Of a stretch of DNA of 11,847 bases, positions 6,615-11,847 are shown piece after piece. The notes under the pieces were generated by a model. The model was not told where the DNA came from. It was given only the letters and a program-made list of their open reading frames with translations, and did no database searches. The position numbers and the translations under genes were made by a program. The DNA lies in assembly GCA_937872185.1 (NCBI GenBank), contig CALMQN010000054.1, positions 1 to 11,847 on the forward strand, read 5' to 3'. Source of the stretch: an uncultured bacterium (GTDB lineage: Bacteria; Patescibacteriota; Saccharimonadia; Saccharimonadales; Saccharimonadaceae). The stretch's first letter is position 1; the number at the start of each line of letters is the position of its first letter.

Positions 6615-8378
6615 ATGGCACTGTTAACAAACGATATCCAAGAAAAACTGGTCGGATTGTTGATCGACGAAGGGTTGGTCGCCGAACCGGTGATTCGTGC
6701 CGCCGAAACGGCAGCTACAGCAGCAAGCAAGCCGTTGCTGGCGCAGTTGACCGAACAACATATTGTTGATGATGAAATGCTGACTCATGCAATTGCACAG
6801 GTGTCAGGCGTGCCGTACGTTAACCTGACGTCAAGCTTGATCGATCAAAACGTCTTGGCACTCCTGCCCGAAGACATTGCTGAGCGCTTTATGGCAGTAC
6901 CACTTGCAGAAGTCCAAAACCGCTTGGCGGTTGCCATGATTGACGCCAACAATGTCCAGGCAGTCGATTATCTATCCAGTCGTATCGAACGCCCATTAAA
7001 GGTATTTATGGCCTCAGAGGCCGGCGTTCGTCACGTCCTGGACCAATATCGCACCGATCTTTCGAGTGTTGACGAGGCAGCCGAGGCTAGCCAGGCCGAA
7101 GCCACCATGGATTCTGACAAGGACGTCAAAACGATTGTCCAAGATTCACCGATTAGTAAGGCACTGAGCACTATTTTGGAATACGCCGTAAAGTCGCGTG
7201 CCAGTGATATTCACATTGAACCACTCGAAGGCGCGTTGAAGATTCGCGCTCGTGTTGATGGAGTACTGCGCGAGATTATGCAGCTGCCAAAAAGTATTGA
7301 ACCAGCGCTGGTTAGCCGTATAAAGATTTTATCCAACTTGAAAATCGACGAGCACCGTATTCCTCAGGACGGTCAGTTTACCGTTAAGGTCGCCAACAAA
7401 GAAGTCGACCTTCGTATAGCGATTAGCCCTGTTGTCTGGGGTGAACAAGTGGTTATTCGTTTGCTTGATAAATCAGGTAACAGTTTTGATATCGAAGAAA
7501 TGGGGTATGCAGGGCGAGCACTGCGCGTTATTCGTAAGGGCATTCGTCATCCAAACGGTATGGTTTTGACATCTGGCCCAACCGGAAGTGGTAAATCGAC
7601 CAGTTTGTATGCACTGATCAAAGAAATCAAAAATGATACGGTTAATATCGTTACCCTGGAAGACCCAGTCGAATACAAAATGGACGGCGTTAACCAAATT
7701 CAGGTGAACGGTGATATTGGGCTGACATTCGCAACTGGGCTGCGTTCAATTTTGCGTCAGGATCCCGACGTCGTGATGGTGGGGGAGATCCGTGACAGCG
7801 AAACAGCCAACTTGGCGGTACAAGCAGCCCTGACGGGCCACTTGGTATTTAGTACTTTGCACACCAACAGTGCTGCCGGCGTGCTGCCACGTCTGCTGGA
7901 CATGGGTATCGAGCCGTTTTTGATCGCCAGTACAGTAAACACTATTATTGGTCAGCGTCTGGTGCGCCGCGTATCCGAAAAACGCGAAACCTATCAGTCC
8001 AGTCCGATCGAAACACAGAACATTATGGCGACAATTGGACACCTGTTACCCAAAACGCAGGCTGATGTTGCGGCGGTTTCGCAAGATTTAGGCTATAAAG
8101 ACTTGCCCCTAGCAGGCCAAAGCGCTTATACTTTAGTCAGAGGCATCGATACCCCTCAAACGCCACATGGATATAGCGGACGTGCTGGGTTGTACGAAGT
8201 GATGGACGTCAACAATGACATTCAGAACTTGATCATCAGGCGAGCGACCAGTGCCGAGATTCAACGCTTGGCAGTATCACAGGGGATGATCACGATGCGG
8301 CAGGACGGGTACCTGAAGGCGTTGCAGGGCATCACAACGATCGAAGAAGTAAATCGTGTAGCAGCGGATACGGCATAA
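6615..8378 (+). CDS. pilB: PilB, pilus extension ATPase
   Basis: Predicted 587 residues, typical PilB/GspE length. Residues about 1-150 resemble the N-terminal MshEN/GspE-type domain. The second N-domain starts near S-D-I-H-I-E-P (S197), followed by the RecA-like ATPase: Walker A G-P-T-G-S-G-K-S-T (321-329), Asp box around T-L-E-D-P-V-E-Y, Walker B D-P-D-V-V-M-V-G-E-I-R-D (383-394) and His box T-G-H-L-V-F-S-T-L-H-T-N. It hydrolyses ATP in the cytoplasm to drive PilC-mediated pilin polymerisation. AGGGGTG (6601-6607) lies seven bases before the ATG. After G-Q-R-L-V-R-R, where most PilB/GspE proteins carry two CxxC zinc motifs, there is no cysteine; the whole protein has none. Otherwise the key residues are intact. 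Confidence 0.95.
   Translation: MALLTNDIQEKLVGLLIDEGLVAEPVIRAAETAATAASKPLLAQLTEQHIVDDEMLTHAIAQVSGVPYVNLTSSLIDQNVLALLPEDIAERFMAVPLAEVQNRLAVAMIDANNVQAVDYLSSRIERPLKVFMASEAGVRHVLDQYRTDLSSVDEAAEASQAEATMDSDKDVKTIVQDSPISKALSTILEYAVKSRASDIHIEPLEGALKIRARVDGVLREIMQLPKSIEPALVSRIKILSNLKIDEHRIPQDGQFTVKVANKEVDLRIAISPVVWGEQVVIRLLDKSGNSFDIEEMGYAGRALRVIRKGIRHPNGMVLTSGPTGSGKSTSLYALIKEIKNDTVNIVTLEDPVEYKMDGVNQIQVNGDIGLTFATGLRSILRQDPDVVMVGEIRDSETANLAVQAALTGHLVFSTLHTNSAAGVLPRLLDMGIEPFLIASTVNTIIGQRLVRRVSEKRETYQSSPIETQNIMATIGHLLPKTQADVAAVSQDLGYKDLPLAGQSAYTLVRGIDTPQTPHGYSGRAGLYEVMDVNNDIQNLIIRRATSAEIQRLAVSQGMITMRQDGYLKALQGITTIEEVNRVAADTA
7575..7602 (+). repeat. 28-bp exact repeat over the Walker A codons, copy in pilB
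   Basis: These 28 bases, covering the P-loop codons of pilB, are identical at every position, including synonymous ones, to 8799-8826 in pilT. Flanking bases differ at once on both sides, and the other shared ATPase motifs of the two genes differ at third positions. Confidence 0.9.
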
Positions 8379-8393
8379 GGAAAAGGTGGGAAT

Positions 8394-9464
8394 ATGAACA
8401 ATCAAGAACTAAGAATCGAAGTGCTCCTGGAAGAGGTCGTTCGTAAGCGTGCCTCGGACTTGCACTTACAGGTGGGATTGCCACCAATGATTCGTATCGA
8501 CGGGTCACTTCTTCCCATTACCGGGTTTAATCCATTGGATGAACCAGCTGTCGAAACACTTATTTTTGCCATTTTGGACCAAGACCAGCGCCAAATCTTG
8601 CTAAAGGACAAGGAATTCGACTTTAGCTTTGCGTTTGGTACATTGGGCCGTTTCCGTGTGAATGCGTATCATGAACGCGGTAACTTGGCAGCTGCGCTTC
8701 GTTTAATCCCGAATGAAATTAAATCTGTGACTGAACTGGGCATGCCAAATGTCGTCATGGGCTTTGCTGATTATCCACGCGGACTTGTCCTGGTGACCGG
8801 CCCAACCGGAAGTGGTAAATCGACCACGTTGGCAGCGCTTGTTGACAAAATCAACAGCGAAAAATCGCAGCACATCATTACGATCGAAGACCCAATTGAA
8901 TTTACGCATAAATCGAAAAAATCGGTGGTTGTACAACGTGAAGTGCACTATGACACCTATAGCTTTAGTGCCGCACTGCGTTCGAGCCTGCGTCAGGACC
9001 CTGATGTTGTGTTGATTGGTGAGATGCGTGATCTTGAAACAATTAGTGCTGCTATTACCATCGCCGAAACAGGCCACTTAGTGTTTGCAACGCTACACAC
9101 CAACAGCGCTGCACAATCGATTGACCGTATGATCGACGTGTTCCCGCCGCACCAACAACCACAAATTCGCGCGCAGCTATCTAATATCTTGATGGCGATC
9201 TGTTCACAACGCCTGATCCCTGCCATTGGTGGCGGTCGTGTTGTTGCTGCTGAAATTTTGGTAGCGAACCCTGCCGTTCGCAACATTATTCGTGAAGGAA
9301 AAGCCCACCAATTGGACGCTGTCATTCAAACTGGTGCAGATCAAGGGATGCAAACAATGGACCGCACGCTGGCGGGACTGGTACAGAGCGGTACAGTCAC
9401 GTATGACCAGGCGCGTGAATATGCTGTTGATTTGACCGAGTTTGAAAGGTTAATGCGAGGATAG
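8394..9464 (+). CDS. pilT: PilT, pilus retraction ATPase
   Basis: Predicted 356 residues, the standard PilT length. The N-terminal PAS-like domain contains S-D-L-H-L-Q-V-G (S21 onward). The RecA-like domain has Walker A G-P-T-G-S-G-K-S-T (136-144), Asp box I-T-I-E-D-P-I-E, Walker B D-P-D-V-V-L-I-G-E-M-R-D (202-213) and His box G-H-L-V-F-A-T-L-H-T-N. The PilT signature A-[IV]-R-N-[LI]-I-R-E is present as A-V-R-N-I-I-R-E (294-301) and is required for retraction in characterised PilT proteins, which separates it from PilB. AAGGTGG (8383-8389) is four bases from the ATG. Its presence predicts pili that retract, giving twitching, host-cell contact or DNA uptake. It lies in the same transcription unit as pilB. 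Confidence 0.96.
   Translation: MNNQELRIEVLLEEVVRKRASDLHLQVGLPPMIRIDGSLLPITGFNPLDEPAVETLIFAILDQDQRQILLKDKEFDFSFAFGTLGRFRVNAYHERGNLAAALRLIPNEIKSVTELGMPNVVMGFADYPRGLVLVTGPTGSGKSTTLAALVDKINSEKSQHIITIEDPIEFTHKSKKSVVVQREVHYDTYSFSAALRSSLRQDPDVVLIGEMRDLETISAAITIAETGHLVFATLHTNSAAQSIDRMIDVFPPHQQPQIRAQLSNILMAICSQRLIPAIGGGRVVAAEILVANPAVRNIIREGKAHQLDAVIQTGADQGMQTMDRTLAGLVQSGTVTYDQAREYAVDLTEFERLMRG
8799..8826 (+). repeat. 28-bp exact repeat over the Walker A codons, copy in pilT
   Basis: Second copy of the stretch at 7575-7602 in pilB, in the same reading frame and at the homologous P-loop. The sequence continues identical for one base past the second-last Ser/Thr codon, then diverges. Confidence 0.9.
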
Positions 9465-9465
9465 A

Positions 9466-10677
9466 ATGAAGAAGTTTGCGTATGAAGCGCGCGATCAGTC
9501 CTCGGGCAAGATCAGCAAGGCAACCGTGCAGGCTGATTCTGAAAGCGCAGCGGCGCATCTTTTGATTCAACAGGGCTTTACGCCACTGAATATCAAAGAG
9601 CAATCGGCTGACGGTAATTTCTTGGCGCGACTATCTGGTCGTATTACGACCAAGGACAAAATTGTTTTTACGCGTCAGCTGGCTACCTTGATTGGCGCAG
9701 GACTACCATTGGCGCAAAGTTTGCATACTGTACTGGAGCAAACCCAGAACAAACAGCTGCAATCGATTGTCCAGGACATCTCGGCATCAGTCGAAGGCGG
9801 CAAGTCGCTATCTGAATCGTTCGCAAAGCACGCCAATGTGTTTGATGCGGTGTTTATCGCCCTGGTGACAGCCGGCGAATTATCAGGAACATTAGATGAA
9901 TCATTGCAACGCGTTGCCAATCAGCAAGAAAAAGACGCAGCGATCAGCAGCAAGATTCGCGGTGCGTTAACGTATCCGATCATCGTGCTGGTTGTGATCT
10001 TTGGCGTCATGGGCTTTATGTTATTTACTGTCGTGCCACAAGTCGAAAAACTGTACCTGGATCTTAAGAAGGAATTGCCGTTTGTGACACAAATTATGGT
10101 GGGTGTGGCCGATTTTTTGGTGAATTTCTGGTGGTTGGCGCTGATAATCTTGGCGGTAGGTGGCTATTTCTTTATTCAATACCTCAAAACCGAGACGGGT
10201 ATCAAGTTTAAAGACACCTTTAAGTTAAACGTGCCGATATTTGGTAAAATGTTTCGTAAATTGTACATGGCGCGTTTTGCCCGTACGGGCCAGACACTGC
10301 TGAGTACCGGTGTGAGTATGCTTGATATGTTACGAATTACCTCGTCGGCTATTAATAACACCATCTTGGAAGCCAGTATTAATCGTGCTGCCGAAAAGGT
10401 AAAAGGCGGCAAAGCATTATCAACGGCACTACAGCCCGAGGACTACATTACGACACTGGTGCCGCAAATGATCAAGATTGGTGAACAATCAGGTCGTATC
10501 GATGAAATGATGGGCAAGGTGGCGCAGGTATATGAAGATGAGCTAGACGAAGAAATCCGGACCATATCGACGGCGATTGAACCTGTTCTGATGGTTGTCC
10601 TCGCGGTTGTTGCTGGTGGCATGGTTGCTGCGATTTTGCTGCCGATCTATTCATTGGTCGGCGGTCTGAACGTCTAG
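9466..10677 (+). CDS. pilC: PilC, inner-membrane platform protein
   Basis: Predicted 403 residues, the usual PilC/GspF length. It opens with the short F-x-Y-E-A-R-D N-terminal element and has two T2SSF domains at about 66-192 and 270-392, each beginning with an [FA]-[TA]-R-x-x-x-T-L-[IL]-x-[AT]-G pattern and containing G-E-x-S-G (G137-E138-L139-S140-G141; G339-E340-Q341-S342-G343). Membrane segments lie near 170-192, 220-238 and 372-396. PilC sits at the base of the pilus, is turned or gated by PilB/PilT and adds or removes pilin. GAGG (9457-9460) is five bases upstream and the start lies one base after the pilT stop. No cysteines. Confidence 0.95.
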   Translation: MKKFAYEARDQSSGKISKATVQADSESAAAHLLIQQGFTPLNIKEQSADGNFLARLSGRITTKDKIVFTRQLATLIGAGLPLAQSLHTVLEQTQNKQLQSIVQDISASVEGGKSLSESFAKHANVFDAVFIALVTAGELSGTLDESLQRVANQQEKDAAISSKIRGALTYPIIVLVVIFGVMGFMLFTVVPQVEKLYLDLKKELPFVTQIMVGVADFLVNFWWLALIILAVGGYFFIQYLKTETGIKFKDTFKLNVPIFGKMFRKLYMARFARTGQTLLSTGVSMLDMLRITSSAINNTILEASINRAAEKVKGGKALSTALQPEDYITTLVPQMIKIGEQSGRIDEMMGKVAQVYEDELDEEIRTISTAIEPVLMVVLAVVAGGMVAAILLPIYSLVGGLNV

Positions 10678-10775
10678 ACAACGACAGGGCAGTAGAGTAT
10701 TATTGGCATAAGCGTTACTGATTATATTGGCGCATTGACATCAACAAGTTCATACGAAAGGTGGAAAAAGTTCCT
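10678..10775 (+). other. 98-bp gap between pilC and the pilin gene
   Basis: The longest non-coding stretch in the operon. It holds TATTGGC twice (10701-10707 and 10725-10731), an AT-rich element around TTATATT (10722-10728) preceded by TG (10719-10720) that could be a weak extended -10, and a perfect TTGACA (10735-10740) with no -10 hexamer at 16-19 bp. No terminator hairpin is evident. A pilin-specific promoter or RNA processing site here would let pilin be made in excess over the machinery, but the sequence does not settle it. Confidence 0.4.
10757..10764 (+). promoter_or_regulatory. Ribosome binding site of the pilin gene, decides ATG start
   Basis: AAAGGTGG precedes ATG 10776 by 11 bases. 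The frame also opens at a GTG at 10761, but that lies inside this site and would add five residues before the prepilin leader, so ATG 10776 is preferred. Confidence 0.65.
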
Positions 10776-11288
10776 ATGAACATTCAGCGAAACAAAAAAG
10801 GATTCACAATTATCGAGGTCGTCTTGGTTCTTGCCATCGCCGGCTTGATCTTTTTGATGGTATTTTTGGCACTCCCACAATTACAACGTAGCCAACGTGA
10901 TACACAGCGTAAGAACGATCTCAGCCGTGTCCAAACGGCTATCGCCAGCTATCAACAGAACAATAAGAGCGCATTGCCGACAAACACGACAGCTGGTTGG
11001 CAGGCTTTCATTACCAAATATGTCGTATCGAGCGGTACTGACACCTTTATCGATCCATTAGGAACATCAGGCAGCCAAACAGGAACGACATACGAACCAG
11101 TCGTCGGTACTGCAGCTGGGCTGGCCGGGACCTTTGTCTCATCGGGCGGTAACGAAACACAGAACCGCATCTACTTCTTTAGTGGATTTACCTGTGGGTC
11201 TGACGGTGCAGTAACTGCAGCCGGATCAAAAAAAGTTGCCATTGCCATGTACCTTGAAGGTGGTGGTGTCGCCTGCGTCAACAACTAA
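10776..11288 (+). CDS. Type IV prepilin (major-pilin-like)
   Basis: Predicted 170 residues. The leader is M-N-I-Q-R-N-K-K-G, with PilD cleavage expected after G9, giving mature F-T-I-I-E-V with the key Glu5; the leader is short and basic as usual. A hydrophobic helix (residues about 11-32) continues into an amphipathic helix (Q-R-S-Q-R-D-T-Q-R-K-N-D-L-S-R-V-Q-T-A-I), the typical pilin alpha1. The C-terminal globular part is Gly/Thr/Ser-rich with one Cys pair, C140 and C167, three residues from the end, matching the C-terminal disulfide loop of many type IV pilins. After cleavage by PilD it would be polymerised by PilB/PilC. It is the only prepilin-signature gene in the window, so it is likely the main subunit; the exact pil symbol is not assigned. 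Confidence 0.93.
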   Translation: MNIQRNKKGFTIIEVVLVLAIAGLIFLMVFLALPQLQRSQRDTQRKNDLSRVQTAIASYQQNNKSALPTNTTAGWQAFITKYVVSSGTDTFIDPLGTSGSQTGTTYEPVVGTAAGLAGTFVSSGGNETQNRIYFFSGFTCGSDGAVTAAGSKKVAIAMYLEGGGVACVNN

Positions 11289-11304
11289 CACTCGCATTTT
11301 ACAT

Positions 11305-11335
11305 AAAAACCTCCGCACGCTATGCGGAGGTTTTT
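11305..11335 (+). terminator. Intrinsic terminator after the pilin gene
   Basis: Inverted repeat: 11305-11317 pairs with 11323-11335 around a 5-base loop (11318-11322). The core CCTCCGCA/TGCGGAGG is GC-rich and is followed by TTTTTGTTT. The A-run on the left arm makes it potentially bidirectional. It closes the pilM-to-pilin unit. Confidence 0.93.
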
Positions 11336-11351
11336 GTTTGGGTGGTAAAAC

Positions 11352-11360
11352 TGGTATGAT
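11352..11360 (+). promoter_or_regulatory. Extended -10 promoter of pilD
   Basis: TG-G-TATGAT is an extended -10 element. A poor -35 (TTTTTG at 11331-11336, 18-bp spacing) would overlap the terminator T-tract. The expected transcript start is about 11366-11368, at the pilD ATG itself, so the mRNA would be leaderless. The inference rests on one strong element. Confidence 0.6.
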
Positions 11361-11367
11361 GGAGCTT

Positions 11368-11847
11368 ATGCAATTATTGATCACGTATCTGGGGCTCGTA
11401 CTGGTGGGGCTATGCCTGGGCAGTTTTGCCGGCGCAACTGTCTGGCGCCTGCGTGCCCGTCAGCTGAACGCTGACAAGGCCAGCGGTGAAGAATATGACG
11501 AAAAAGAGTATAAACGACTTCACAAACTGACCACATCATCGGTGATGAAAGATCATTCGCGCTGCTTGCACTGTTCGTATGAACTGCGCTGGTATGACTT
11601 GATTCCACTTATTAGCTGGGTGACGCTTGGCGGGAGGTGCCGTCAGTGCAAGACGCCAATTGGACGGTTTGAGCCGCTTATCGAATTGTCTGTTGCTGCC
11701 TTTTTCGTTCTTTCATTTGCGTTTTGGCCGTATGGGTTAGAGACGGCACTCGATATTGTGCGTTTTGGCGCTTGGCTGATGGCTGGTGTCGGGTTGGCTA
11801 TCTTGTTTGCATACGACGCAAAGTGGTTTTTACTGCCCGATAAGGTT
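11368..11847 (+). CDS. pilD: PilD, prepilin peptidase (3' end outside window)
   Basis: The first 160 residues are present and the frame is still open at the window edge. PilD is the membrane aspartyl protease that cleaves prepilins after Gly and N-methylates the new N-terminus. Visible are a first membrane helix with the G-S-F motif (L-C-L-G-S-F-A), a charged cytoplasmic loop with the two zinc CxxC pairs (C66/C69 and C91/C94) flanking Y-D-L-I-P-L-I-S-W, then G-R-F-E-P-L-I-E-L and two further hydrophobic segments. These lead to the first catalytic aspartate, D150, in F-A-Y-D-A-K-W-F-L-L-P-D. The second catalytic aspartate (G-x-G-D) must lie beyond the window. The loop before the first CxxC is somewhat long and highly charged (about residues 27-62). 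Starts at ATG 11356 or 11359 would overlap the -10 element; ATG 11368 gives the expected N-terminus. Confidence 0.93.
   Translation, partial: MQLLITYLGLVLVGLCLGSFAGATVWRLRARQLNADKASGEEYDEKEYKRLHKLTTSSVMKDHSRCLHCSYELRWYDLIPLISWVTLGGRCRQCKTPIGRFEPLIELSVAAFFVLSFAFWPYGLETALDIVRFGAWLMAGVGLAILFAYDAKWFLLPDKV

Noticed and set aside
6158..6730. Minus-strand 190-residue open frame with a Val run.
   Set aside because: It is the antisense shadow of the Thr tract and spans three coupled plus-strand genes; it has no ribosome binding site or recognisable domain.
10735..10763. Consensus TTGACA as the -35 of a pilin promoter.
   Set aside because: At 17 bp downstream lies the ribosome binding site (AAGGTG) and not a -10, so a standard promoter is not supported here.
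1..11847. CRISPR arrays, tRNA or rRNA genes, insertion sequences, attachment sites, toxin-antitoxin pairs.
   Set aside because: None seen: there are no regularly spaced repeats, no tRNA-like cloverleaf segments in the short gaps, no transposase or integrase motifs and no terminal inverted repeats.

Overview
The window reads as a type IV pilus (T4P) assembly locus, all on the + strand, from a Patescibacteria/CPR-type bacterium, most probably Saccharibacteria (TM7). This assignment is an inference. It rests on the compact pilM-pilN-pilO-small protein-pilB-pilT-pilC-pilin-pilD order with no secretin (pilQ) or pilP in view, and on the large exported proteins with a K-P-x-x-Q-V-x-x-GD junction that I associate from memory with Saccharibacteria surface proteins. 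Promoters placed so that transcripts would be almost leaderless also fit. TGA is used as a genuine stop (607-609, 6319-6321) and no reading frame needs it as a sense codon, which argues against the code-25 lineages (Gracilibacteria/Absconditabacteria).

Region 1 (25-3799) holds exported or surface proteins. A single-pass membrane protein with a TPR-like C-terminal half overlaps by 4 bp a 694-residue secreted multidomain protein that starts with GTG. A 347-residue membrane-anchored protein follows, and it is a diverged tandem paralogue of the C-terminal ~310 residues of the 694-residue protein. Both carry the same two cysteine pairs and a beta-rich repeat-like domain. I cannot give them a function; a surface or pilus-associated adhesive or structural role is a hypothesis.

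Region 2 (3816-11335) is the T4P machine. A good sigma70-type promoter (TTGCTT-18 bp-TATAAT) sits just upstream of pilM. Then come pilM (actin-like), pilN, pilO, a 94-residue membrane protein with a Thr12 tail in the place where pilP would lie in proteobacteria, pilB (extension ATPase), pilT (retraction ATPase), pilC (platform) and, after a 98-bp gap, one major-pilin-like gene. Junctions overlap or are a few bases wide, except for the gap before the pilin. The unit ends in a strong intrinsic terminator right after the pilin.

Region 3 (11352-11847) holds the prepilin peptidase gene pilD, driven by its own extended -10 promoter whose upstream part lies against the terminator T-tract. It is cut by the window end after the first catalytic aspartate.

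Together, PilD would process the pilin, PilB/PilC would extend the pilus, PilT would retract it, and PilM/N/O would form the inner alignment complex. The presence of PilT predicts twitching or DNA-uptake-type dynamics, relevant for an epibiont. The least understood parts are the two paralogous exported proteins and the Thr-tailed small protein.
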